Below are positions 8,490-16,307 of a stretch of DNA of 33,663 bases, piece after piece. The stretch lies in NCBI GenBank assembly GCA_028822065.1, contig JAPKEL010000018.1, positions 1 through 33,663 on the forward strand. Reading direction: 5' to 3'. Positions within the stretch are counted from its first letter, which is position 1. Every line of letters begins with the position of its first letter. A program made the position numbers and the translations under genes. This DNA is from Woeseiaceae bacterium. Its GTDB lineage: Bacteria > Pseudomonadota > Gammaproteobacteria > Steroidobacterales > Woeseiaceae. The notes beneath the pieces are model-generated. The model was not told the DNA's origin, made no database searches, and saw only the letters and a list, made by a program, of their open reading frames with translations.

Positions 8490-9746
8490 TCAAATCTCCA
8501 ACTTAATGTTATCGGCTGATAAATCAAATTTGGGGTATGCCCCCAATAACAACATTAATAAACCACCCGTTAAAGAAAGTATTGCAGCAACAGAAAATAT
8601 AAAGTCATAGCTGCCATACCGATCAAAACTAAATCCGAAAACAGCAGGTGCAATTCCTGCTGAAACAGAAAAAATCATAAATACGATGCCGTAAATAACC
8701 CCGTAGTTTTTCAGTCCGAAATAACGACTGGAGAGATAAGCAAAGAGATCAACCTCAGCACCAGCAGCCAATCCAATTAAGATGATTGAAATGCTTAATA
8801 ATAGTGGTTGTAGTTCAATGCCCACCAACATCATTGCTCCAATGGCAGGTAGGGAAAGAAAAATTGCTGCAATCATCGGAGCCCAAATACGGTCAATAAG
8901 ATAACCAATGCCTAATCTACCTATAATAACACTAATACCAATTAATCCAGCGTATCTAGAGGCCTCAATTACTGATAACGACTTATCCGTTAACAAAGGA
9001 ACAATATTTGTAATAAGTCCTGCAATACTCGCAGATACGCAAATGATGCTTATCGAAAGAATCCAAAATTTATAACCTGATACGGCTTCCTTTAAGCTAA
9101 GGCCGATTTCAGATAAATCAGGCAGGGCATTACCCTGAGTGTAGTTCGTTTTAGTCGCTGCAGTGGGATAATGAAAGAATAAGTAAACAATAGGTAAAGC
9201 TATAGCAGTCGACGTTGCCCCAAGCAATAAATAAGCTGTTTGCCAATCATATTGGGTAATTAACCAGCTGGCATAACTAGGGGCTACACTAGCTGCTATG
9301 CCAGTCCCTGATAAGGTAATACCTAATGCTAGGCCTCGATTTATAGTGAACCATTGATTGATTAGTGTGGTCCAGGTAATAGGTAAAGTTCCAGCACCTA
9401 AAACAGCCAATACTGCCCAACCAGCATAATAGTAGATAAGACTTGTACCGGTCAGCGAAAGCATTAAACAGCCAATAAAAAAACCAACCAAAGATAGCAG
9501 AGCGACACTGCGTGGACCAAAACGATCAACCATCCAACCGATTGACGGTGCAGTAAAAAGTGCCATTAAACTCATAATAGTAAAGGCAAATTGAACCTCG
9601 CCTCGAGACCACTCAGTATTCTCTGAAATGGCCACTACAAAAGTTCCATGGGTGTAAAACATGATTGAGGTAATACCACATCCAGCGCCAATTAAGGAAC
9701 TAAACAGTGGGTTAATCCCACGTCTGAATTCACTAAAATCATTCAT
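8490..9746 (-). CDS. MFS transporter, monocarboxylate/oxalate-formate-like
   Basis: 418 residues with about 12 hydrophobic helices. The MFS signature between helices 2 and 3 is GWMVDRFGPRSVALLSL, and the equivalent second-half loop GYLIDRIWAP is also present. The overall style (MFYTHGTFVVAISENTEWSRGEVQFAFTIM at the N terminus) matches the monocarboxylate/oxalate-formate antiporter branch, whose members move small organic acids, so uptake of an acidic substrate or efflux of a product is plausible. It sits between the secreted cytochrome c/propeller gene (45-base gap) and the MORN gene (essentially no gap), implying one transcript in the order propeller, transporter, MORN. No strong ribosome-binding site is visible at its ATG. 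Confidence 0.88.
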   Translation of the reverse strand: MNDFSEFRRGINPLFSSLIGAGCGITSIMFYTHGTFVVAISENTEWSRGEVQFAFTIMSLMALFTAPSIGWMVDRFGPRSVALLSLVGFFIGCLMLSLTGTSLIYYYAGWAVLAVLGAGTLPITWTTLINQWFTINRGLALGITLSGTGIAASVAPSYASWLITQYDWQTAYLLLGATSTAIALPIVYLFFHYPTAATKTNYTQGNALPDLSEIGLSLKEAVSGYKFWILSISIICVSASIAGLITNIVPLLTDKSLSVIEASRYAGLIGISVIIGRLGIGYLIDRIWAPMIAAIFLSLPAIGAMMLVGIELQPLLLSISIILIGLAAGAEVDLFAYLSSRYFGLKNYGVIYGIVFMIFSVSAGIAPAVFGFSFDRYGSYDFIFSVAAILSLTGGLLMLLLGAYPKFDLSADNIKLEI

Positions 9747-9791
9747 AAAGTGACAATATACACAAAGCTACCAGAACGTGAGCTTATTTCA

Positions 9792-11543
9792 CTAACGAAA
9801 AACTGCAAAGGATGACATCTGCGTAACGTCGGGATAAAAAATACCAATAGCCGCTTGACGGCTAGACCGGCTGGTATAAACAATTGCACCTTTGCCTGTA
9901 ATATCGATATTGGGGTTATCTGTTTTCCTAGGTAAGGGATAATAAGAAAATTTTTCCGTGTCCGGATCAAATCTAATCAGTGCACCACCGAGCCCTTGAT
10001 CTCCAAACCAGACTTTATTTTTATGATCAGCCATAATTCCATAGGGGTAAGACAAAGGTATTGTCCTATCTTCACGGAAAGGTAAAATTGGATATTCTTT
10101 TTGTCTGCCAGTCTTGGGGTCTAAACGTCCAAGCAACCCAGAACGGTTCAATGAGTACCAGACAATACCTTCTTTATCGACCATAACTCGATTCATGGAG
10201 CAAGGACTGGCAAGTGCCGGATATTCTTTAAACTGTTTGGTATCTGCATTGATGACACCCACTTTACAACCAAATAACTCAGCGAAATAAACATTATCCT
10301 GTTGATCAACATCAATACCATACGGAAATGAATTAGGCGTGGGGATCTCATACAAGCTAACTTTTTCTGTGTTGCGATCCCAAACACCCATCTTATTACC
10401 AGTAATCACTGTAAACCAAACATTTTCTTTAGAATCCAAGTCTGGAGTGTGTCCCTGAATGTTGTATACCTTTCCTTCTGGATCCATAGGGAAACGGTCC
10501 ATTTTACCAGTACTTGGATTCAGACGACCCACATGTTTTCCATAAAATTCGATCCAAAATATATTATCACTTGAATCGATAGTCATTCCGTGCGCTTGAA
10601 TGTAGGGGTTTCCATTAACTCTATCAATGCCAAAAGGATAATGTGAATATTCAGCAGTTCGGGGATCAAGTTTGCTGACGCCAATAAAACTATTGGTACC
10701 CCAAATATTACCGTCATTATCGATATGAGGTTCCAGAATTCTATGCTTACCTGCTTCTGCTCTTGATCTGAGTGAAAGATCAGTACTGGGGGCCAAGGGC
10801 AGCATATATTCTACAAATAACCCTTTTGATAATTCAACCTCATCCAGAGGGTATTCAGCCTCAGAAAACAATGTTCTATCTTGACTATTAGGGCCAAAAT
10901 TATCTGCAAGATAATCTGATAATAGGTCTCTTTCCTCATCAGTTATGTCCCCTACACCAGATCCCTCTTGAATCATTGCGCCACGCCTCGCATTGGGGTC
11001 TAGCATTAAACCTATCATTGCATTCCATGCCGCTTTATCAAACTTGTAAGAAGGTATATGCATTTGACCATGACAGGTCATGCAAGTTCTTTCAGCTATA
11101 TCTCTTCCAACTCCTGGTGGATACAACTCATTATAGGAGACTGCATTGTCTGCTTTTGTATTTCGAGGATTGAAAGTTAATGGATCTGCTGGACCTGTTT
11201 TAAGAGTAAAATCAGCAGCTATCTTTTTGTTTGCCTCAATTCTCACCCAACTATGCTCTGAACGAAGTTTCTCATGCTCTGACCAAATCTCATAAGCGCC
11301 AACCATTAGATTGGGCATTCGATATTGCCCCTTATTGGTATACACCATATATAGCATATTTTTGTCTAAGTTTTTAGCATACACCTTGGCAGCTGTAAAT
11401 TTGTTTGGCCCTGAAACACTACCCGACATGACCCCAGTTCCTGGCACTCGTCCTAATGTAGTTTCATCACTGTATACCGTATTAGTAGTTATTCCAGCAG
11501 AAATCCATACTAATGTGAGCAATAATTGTAGCGTTTTAATCAT
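9792..11543 (-). CDS. Secreted cytochrome c / Vgb-like beta-propeller protein
   Basis: Three parts can be read. After a Sec signal (1-~25), residues ~35-115 resemble a small carboxypeptidase-regulatory-like beta domain (GVMSGSVSG ... ADFTLKTG). Next comes one haem-c site, Cys154-x-x-Cys157-His158, in ELYPPGVGRDIAERTCMTCH. From ~270 on there are repeated blades of the streptogramin lyase/SMP-30/NHL type, such as NIWGTNSFIGVSKLDPRTAEY, NVWFTVITG and YGIDVDQQDNVYFAELFG. The propeller matches the family annotated as virginiamycin B lyase, but fusion to a haem domain argues for a periplasmic redox or binding role rather than antibiotic lysis. The start has AGGAG nine bases upstream. It heads the operon with the MFS and MORN genes. 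A lipoprotein paralogue is at 14327-16246. Confidence 0.87.
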   Translation of the reverse strand: MIKTLQLLLTLVWISAGITTNTVYSDETTLGRVPGTGVMSGSVSGPNKFTAAKVYAKNLDKNMLYMVYTNKGQYRMPNLMVGAYEIWSEHEKLRSEHSWVRIEANKKIAADFTLKTGPADPLTFNPRNTKADNAVSYNELYPPGVGRDIAERTCMTCHGQMHIPSYKFDKAAWNAMIGLMLDPNARRGAMIQEGSGVGDITDEERDLLSDYLADNFGPNSQDRTLFSEAEYPLDEVELSKGLFVEYMLPLAPSTDLSLRSRAEAGKHRILEPHIDNDGNIWGTNSFIGVSKLDPRTAEYSHYPFGIDRVNGNPYIQAHGMTIDSSDNIFWIEFYGKHVGRLNPSTGKMDRFPMDPEGKVYNIQGHTPDLDSKENVWFTVITGNKMGVWDRNTEKVSLYEIPTPNSFPYGIDVDQQDNVYFAELFGCKVGVINADTKQFKEYPALASPCSMNRVMVDKEGIVWYSLNRSGLLGRLDPKTGRQKEYPILPFREDRTIPLSYPYGIMADHKNKVWFGDQGLGGALIRFDPDTEKFSYYPLPRKTDNPNIDITGKGAIVYTSRSSRQAAIGIFYPDVTQMSSFAVFR

Positions 11544-11645
11544 CCGCGTAGGCTCCTAAAGTAGTTTTTTTAAGTCACGTCAAAGGTCAAAATAAACCTG
11601 TTTAATTAATCTAGCATTAACTAACCTCTGCGATGATCTACAATA

Positions 11646-11666
11646 CCAAAAATGTCTCAATAGCGG
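11646..11666 (-). promoter_or_regulatory. Minus-strand relative of the 36-bp conserved element
   Basis: On the minus strand this reads CCGCTATTGAGACATTTTTGG, matching the start of the elements at 4438 and 21217 through CTATTGAGACAT and keeping the flanking CC and TGG. It lies about 100 bp upstream of the cytochrome c/propeller start at 11543, which is the direction expected for control of that operon. Confidence 0.5.
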
Positions 11667-11672
11667 GCAATC

Positions 11673-11704
11673 AATGGGTCTATAGCTTGTCCATTATTGA
11701 GGCA
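11673..11704 (+). promoter_or_regulatory. Plus-strand relative of the 36-bp conserved element, in two blocks
   Basis: CCATTATTGAGGCA at 11691-11704 matches the beginning of the copy at 21217 with one difference in 14. Just before it, 11673-11691 (AATGGGTCTATAGCTTGTC) resembles the second half of the same element (AATGGGTTCTAGTTGTC), so the halves are present in swapped order. It lies about 120 bp upstream of the isochorismatase-like gene. With the minus-strand copy it fills the divergent region 11544-11823, which holds no gene I can see. Confidence 0.45.
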
Positions 11705-11823
11705 AGTCTTCTGTTAAGCTTGTGCTTATTACACTTACTCCTATGATTAGAACAGAAATTATGTTGTAATTTGAAGAATCAATAACTGCTCTAAAAACCA
11801 CGTTCAATCAAGGAAAATACTCT

Positions 11824-12399
11824 ATGAAAGCACTTCTTTGCCTCGATTTTGAAAATGATATCGTTCATCCAGAAGGTAAGGTAGCGGGCAAAGGGTATGC
11901 CGCATTTAATCAAACTCACGAATGCCTTGTGCGAGCAGCACAAACTCAGTCGACATTTAGGCAAGCTGGTTTTCCTGTACTACATATTCGTGTAGGTTTC
12001 TCAGCCAGTTATGCAGAACAGCCAAAAACCTCTCCACTCATGGGACAAGCCCATAACTTTGAAGCCTTTAAGTTAGATAGTTGGGGCACTGAATTTTTAT
12101 CTGAAGTGGCCCCACTTCCAGATGAGTTGATTATCACTAAACATCGAGTCGGTGCCTTCTATGGCACGGCATTGAATCTCACACTCAAAACTATGGGTAT
12201 TAAAGAGCTATTCTTGATCGGTGTAGCCACTGACATGGTAGTTGAGTCAACTGCAAGAGAAGCTCATGACCGAGATTTTGTGGTAACCATAATCTCTGAT
12301 TGTTGTATCGCTGCCAATGATAAAGATCATCAGCGTAGTCTAGAAAATATGCAGAAATTAAGCACGATAATTACCAGCGACACATTGGAGCTAAACTAG
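11824..12399 (+). CDS. Isochorismatase-fold hydrolase lacking the usual catalytic cysteine
   Basis: 191 residues of the cysteine-hydrolase/isochorismatase alpha-beta fold. The first strand ends in Asp8 (LLCLDFENDI), the lysine is at 106 (ITKHRVGAFYGT), and the third motif is GVATDMVVESTAREAHD (133-149). In amidases of this family (nicotinamidase, N-carbamoylsarcosine amidase) that motif carries the nucleophilic Cys as T-D-V-C-V; here the position is Val139. Isochorismatases such as EntB and PhzD also lack the Cys and hydrolyse without a covalent intermediate, so the protein may be a non-thiol hydrolase rather than inactive. The ATG has AAGGA 10 bases upstream. It is followed 74 bases later by the aminotransferase on the same strand and preceded by relatives of the 36-bp element. 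Confidence 0.85.
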   Translation: MKALLCLDFENDIVHPEGKVAGKGYAAFNQTHECLVRAAQTQSTFRQAGFPVLHIRVGFSASYAEQPKTSPLMGQAHNFEAFKLDSWGTEFLSEVAPLPDELIITKHRVGAFYGTALNLTLKTMGIKELFLIGVATDMVVESTAREAHDRDFVVTIISDCCIAANDKDHQRSLENMQKLSTIITSDTLELN

Positions 12400-12473
12400 T
12401 TAGATGACAGTTAAGAAACCATCGATCGTCTGGTTGCTGATAACATCGTTTGAGAGTAATGGAGGCTGAGCCA

Positions 12474-13385
12474 ATGTGGAAAGGTGACATTATTATGATG
12501 AATGGAGAACTTATGCCATTTGCAGACGCTAGCATACATCCCTTATCTCTCGCCGTGACATATGCCACAACTGTTTTTGAGGGGTTGCGTGCCTATCATG
12601 TACCAGACACCAATCAGTTCTCTTTGTTCCGTGTAGAAGAACATTTAAAACGGCTAAAAGTGGGTATGAAGGTGATGCGATTTGGGGATACCTATGACAG
12701 CCAGTATTTGACTGAATGTTTAACAAATTTGATAAGAGCAAATAAACCCAACTCTGATGTCTACATCAGACTCTTAGTTTATATTGAAGGTCAAGGAATG
12801 TTAGCGACCACAGGCCCTGTCGGATTTACTGCGGCAGCGATGCCTAGAAAAAAAAGTGCATTTGCTGAGCATGGAATGAGTCTAGGGGTAAGTTCATGGA
12901 GGCGACTATCTGATAATGCAAGCCCACCCAGAATCAAAGCGACAGCAAATTATCATAACGCACGATTAGCTGTACATGAGGCAAAATTGGATGGTTATGA
13001 TGGCGCTTTAATGCTCACTCCAGATGACTATGTATCTGAGGCACCCATCGCCTGCTTTTTCATGGTTCGAGATGGAGAGCTGATTACACCTTCATGCACA
13101 AGTAATATTTTAGAGAGTATCACTCGGGATACTATTATCACTCGCTACCAAGAAATAACAGGAAATCAGGTTGAGCAGCGAAGTATCGATCGCAGCGAAC
13201 TATACTTTGCAGACGAAGCTTTTTTGTGCGGTACAGGACAAGAAATTATTCCAGTTACATCCATTGATCACTTTAGCCTAGGTGACGGTAATATCGGGCC
13301 AATCACAAACAATATCAGGCAAGATTACTTTACCATAGTCCGTGATCCCAATGCAGATCACAAAGAGTGGCGGACCTTAATTTAG
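12474..13385 (+). CDS. Class IV PLP-dependent aminotransferase, branched-chain type
   Basis: Fold type IV aminotransferase exchanging an amino group between an amino acid and a 2-oxo acid. I place the start at 12474, where GGAGG lies 8 bases upstream; earlier in-frame TTG 12450 and ATG 12459 have no such site. Seen: N-terminal MWKGDIIMMNGELMPFADA, FEGLRAY, YIRLLVYIEGQG, the Schiff-base Lys155 in RIKATANYHNARLA with Tyr160, and Glu189 before the PLP-phosphate region. In typical branched-chain aminotransferases the run after that Glu is E-G-S-G-E-N-x-F; here it is EAPIACFF, so Cys194 replaces the usual Asn. The substrate may therefore differ from Leu/Ile/Val. The product, a 2-oxo acid, would suit the ThDP enzyme at 25116. 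The stop overlaps the convergent IclR gene by 4 bases. Confidence 0.88.
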   Translation: MWKGDIIMMNGELMPFADASIHPLSLAVTYATTVFEGLRAYHVPDTNQFSLFRVEEHLKRLKVGMKVMRFGDTYDSQYLTECLTNLIRANKPNSDVYIRLLVYIEGQGMLATTGPVGFTAAAMPRKKSAFAEHGMSLGVSSWRRLSDNASPPRIKATANYHNARLAVHEAKLDGYDGALMLTPDDYVSEAPIACFFMVRDGELITPSCTSNILESITRDTIITRYQEITGNQVEQRSIDRSELYFADEAFLCGTGQEIIPVTSIDHFSLGDGNIGPITNNIRQDYFTIVRDPNADHKEWRTLI

Positions 13386-14194
13386 GACGATACTTTCTCA
13401 CTCAGTTGTTTTTGATTAGCTATTACTTGCTCCATAATATCTGACGCTGCTTTCACCATTACTGGCATAAAGTTGTTTAGAGCTTTTTCTTTAGGTAGAG
13501 CTGAAGTTGCATAGCGAATCGTCATTGCCCCAATAATATGTTGATTATTTTTAATAATTGGTATCGAAAGAGATGTCAAATCTGAGATTCGCATATACCC
13601 AACGTAGGATTTATTTCTCTGCCGTCTATGCATGGAGTAACCCTGCTGTCTTATTATTTTCAGCGACCTGATTATTTCCTTCATCGATCGATTGGTTTGC
13701 TCTCGCAAACGACCCATGTCATCTAAGACATTTAGAATATCTTGCTGTTCGGTGAGACTTAGATGAGCTAAAATACATGGTCCAGATGCGCATCCAAGGA
13801 TAGGGACTGGATAACCGCTACTAAAATGCTCTATTGCTAAGGGACTAACATTGTCCGTATTGTCTCGTAAAATTAGCTCCACCCCCGATATGACGGCAAG
13901 AGCAACTGGCCATCGCAAAATCTCCGTGACACTAAGTAAATACGGCCTGCTTAGATTGGCGAGTTGATCATCGTCACTGTAACCACTACTCAAGGCTTTC
14001 ACTTTTGGTGTCATGTGGTAGCGATGATCATCTGGGTGCTTGTATACAAAACCTTTTTCTTCCAATGTGGCTAGTATTCTGTATACCGTGGCCCTTGGTA
14101 TATCCAATTTCTTAGATAGTTCGCCTGCACTAGCATTGTCTTGTCTATTTAAAAAGACCAGTATTTCAAGACCATTGCTCAATGATCTAATCAT
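13382..14194 (-). CDS. IclR-family transcriptional regulator
   Basis: An N-terminal winged helix-turn-helix (residues ~1-65: LDIPRATVYRILATLEEKGFVYK) is followed by an IclR effector-binding domain (VALAVISGVELILRDN, GCASGPCILAHLS, RISDLTSLSIPIIKNNQHIIGAMTIRYA). I choose the ATG at 14192-14194, preceded by GGGGAG at about 8 bases. This gives MIRSLSNGLEILVFL, a normal IclR opening; a start at 14218 would add eight residues. IclR proteins sense small organic acids or aromatics and act as activators or repressors of nearby catabolic genes. The repeated 36-bp element upstream of the receptor, hydrolase, propeller and hydantoinase genes is the likely target set (inferred). It is last in a minus-strand series and overlaps the aminotransferase 3' end by 4 bases. 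Confidence 0.9.
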   Translation of the reverse strand: MIRSLSNGLEILVFLNRQDNASAGELSKKLDIPRATVYRILATLEEKGFVYKHPDDHRYHMTPKVKALSSGYSDDDQLANLSRPYLLSVTEILRWPVALAVISGVELILRDNTDNVSPLAIEHFSSGYPVPILGCASGPCILAHLSLTEQQDILNVLDDMGRLREQTNRSMKEIIRSLKIIRQQGYSMHRRQRNKSYVGYMRISDLTSLSIPIIKNNQHIIGAMTIRYATSALPKEKALNNFMPVMVKAASDIMEQVIANQKQLSEKVSS

Positions 14195-14277
14195 CGTAAT
14201 ATCTCCCCAAACGCCCATTAGAGGACCTTATGCTAGACCTGAACTTTAAAGGTATATAGATTTTAGTCACAAGCAAT

Positions 14278-14287
14278 CCAATATTGG
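14278..14287. promoter_or_regulatory. Palindrome upstream of the IclR gene
   Basis: CCAATATTGG is a perfect 10-bp palindrome in the 132-bp gap between the propeller lipoprotein and the IclR start. Its place before a regulator gene suits an autoregulatory site, but only this single copy was noticed, so support is weak. Confidence 0.3.
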
Positions 14288-14326
14288 TCCGTCAATTTAT
14301 TTGATATAATCATCTAAATAAGCTGA

Positions 14327-16246
14327 TCATTCCGGATTTTCCTCTGTTAAAGCTTGATCCTCTTTCTCTATCAGTTCTTTCTCTATCAGTCCGTTTGCTA
14401 AAGCAAATATTTTATATTCGTCAATGTTCTGAGCACCAAGAGCAACAGGACGATCAATACCTTTAGCTTTAGGAGATGGCGGTCCTTGATACGAATTAAG
14501 AGCATATCCAGCGCTATTTTTGTCATGGAATGCGGCCAAGGTTTCAATCTTATTCATATCGGGGTATAAGACCACTGCGCTGCCGCCATAACCAGCATAT
14601 TTCCCAGCATTACGATAGATAAACCAGACACCACCATCTCGGGTTATGGTAGTTTTTAAACTGTCAGATCGGGTAGGTATTGGGTAGTGGGTAAATCTAT
14701 TAGTCACCTGATCAAATTTGGAAACATAGTTGTCTGGAGCAATCCAAATATTATCTTGGTTGTCAGCTTCAGCATTATAAATAGCGCCATAAGGAATACC
14801 CGATGGATACTCTGTAACTTCTTCAGTTTCAGGGTTCAGCTTATACAAACTCGAATTGTTAAATGCCAAGTTACCCCAGGTACCTGCCCAAATATTATTT
14901 TTCGAGTCAGCGCCTAAACGTCTAATAGCCGTTACATTGTCAGTCTTGATGAGATTGAAGTGTTTAAATTCTTCCGTATCAGGATCAAATCGAGTCACCC
15001 CATTATTATGGTAATCAGCAAACCAGACTTTGTCATTATGATCCATAACAATGCCGTATGGTCGACTGCGCATAACAGGGACATCCCAGTATTTGATAGT
15101 ATCTGTTTCTCGCTCCCATTTACCTAGAGCTCCAGCTCCTAGAAGAGACAACCAAAGATTTCCCTTAGAGTCAAAAATCTGTGTGTTACTACCTAAGTAG
15201 CTTTGTCCTGGTGTTTTCCAGTGATCAACAAGACCAGTTTTAGGGTCTAAATGCCGCACAACGTCACCCGAATACCAAACTGAACCATCGGTTTGATCAA
15301 CCGCAATACCGTGGCCACCTCCATGATCTTCAAACACTGTTTGCTCACCGGTGCGTGGATCAAATTTGACAATGCAACATTGGGTGTAGGCTAGCCAAAC
15401 ATTTCCTTCGAGATCAAAATCAACTTGATGAGGCCAAGGAAATATTGGATATTTACCCTCTGGTTCTCGATAAATATACTCAACAAACATGGCAGACTTT
15501 AGTGCGGCCAAGTCCAATTCGGGTTCCACCTCTAGCTGTATCACCTTGGGTGGCGCTTCAGCACCAAAATGATCTGCGAGATAATCAACTAATATATCGC
15601 GATCTTCAGGCGATAAATATTTTGGGTCAAACATGGATGCTTTGCCTCGAGCACCGAAAGCACTAACTTTATGCATGCGGTCAACAGTTATAGCCCAAGC
15701 GTCTTTATTTTTTGGAACTCGTCCACCAGAATAAGACCGTACGACGTTATAAGAATAAAAGTTAGCTGTATGGCAACCATGACAGGTTCTTTCAAGAATA
15801 TCTCGTCCAGGACCCGGCGGGTATATCTCATCATAGGGGAGAATCTGTGCATCAGGGTAATCCATTCCGCCAACATAATTAGGCACCGTTTCTATATCCG
15901 TAATAGTAAAATCAGCCTCCGCATGATCGCCTTTGTCGATGAAAAAACTAATAGTTTGAGAGTTAAAACTTTTTAACTGACCAATAGCCGGTCTTAATGT
16001 CACATCATAGTTACCACTAATCATATGATTAGCTCGATATTCACCGTCAACAACAAATACGGTGTAGCCCACATCTTTATCAGTGTTATATGCATAAACT
16101 ACAGGCAGTACATCAACGTCAGACCCTTGGACAATACCCGAAAGTTCACCATACTCTGAGGTAGTCTTAGAGCAGGATAAAGTAGTCAACGTCAAAGCTA
16201 GAAGCAGGGCGGTTAATATGCTGTTTTTTAGTTTAATAATGTTCAT
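14327..16246 (-). CDS. Cytochrome c / Vgb-like beta-propeller lipoprotein
   Basis: Paralogue of 9792-11543 with the same plan: leader, small beta domain (ELSGIVQGSDVDVLPVVYAYN...ADFTITD, ~34-117), haem site Cys155-x-x-Cys158-His159 in EIYPPGPGRDILERTCHGCH, then a propeller from ~245 with blades such as NVWLAYTQCCIVKFDPRTGEQ, SVWYSGDVVRHLDPKTG and NIWAGTWGNLAFNNSSLYKLNPETEE. The leader ends LTTLSC25, an acceptable though not perfect lipobox, so it is probably a lipoprotein, unlike its soluble paralogue. The propeller is the streptogramin-lyase/SMP-30 type; the haem makes an electron-transfer or redox role more likely (inference). The ATG has AGGAG 6 bases upstream. A ~35-residue charged tail (EKELIEKEDQALTEENPE) is extra. 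It lies 61 bases downstream of the LacI gene. Confidence 0.87.
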   Translation of the reverse strand: MNIIKLKNSILTALLLALTLTTLSCSKTTSEYGELSGIVQGSDVDVLPVVYAYNTDKDVGYTVFVVDGEYRANHMISGNYDVTLRPAIGQLKSFNSQTISFFIDKGDHAEADFTITDIETVPNYVGGMDYPDAQILPYDEIYPPGPGRDILERTCHGCHTANFYSYNVVRSYSGGRVPKNKDAWAITVDRMHKVSAFGARGKASMFDPKYLSPEDRDILVDYLADHFGAEAPPKVIQLEVEPELDLAALKSAMFVEYIYREPEGKYPIFPWPHQVDFDLEGNVWLAYTQCCIVKFDPRTGEQTVFEDHGGGHGIAVDQTDGSVWYSGDVVRHLDPKTGLVDHWKTPGQSYLGSNTQIFDSKGNLWLSLLGAGALGKWERETDTIKYWDVPVMRSRPYGIVMDHNDKVWFADYHNNGVTRFDPDTEEFKHFNLIKTDNVTAIRRLGADSKNNIWAGTWGNLAFNNSSLYKLNPETEEVTEYPSGIPYGAIYNAEADNQDNIWIAPDNYVSKFDQVTNRFTHYPIPTRSDSLKTTITRDGGVWFIYRNAGKYAGYGGSAVVLYPDMNKIETLAAFHDKNSAGYALNSYQGPPSPKAKGIDRPVALGAQNIDEYKIFALANGLIEKELIEKEDQALTEENPE

Positions 16247-16307
16247 TAGTTTCTCCTATTTAGTGTCCTCTCTTGACTGTTTCTTTCTTTTAAATTCCCG
16301 ATCAGTA

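Noticed and set aside
9792-11543. Call as an antibiotic-resistance virginiamycin B lyase
   Set aside because: Only the propeller is similar; the protein is secreted, carries a haem-c site and an extra domain, and sits in a transport operon.
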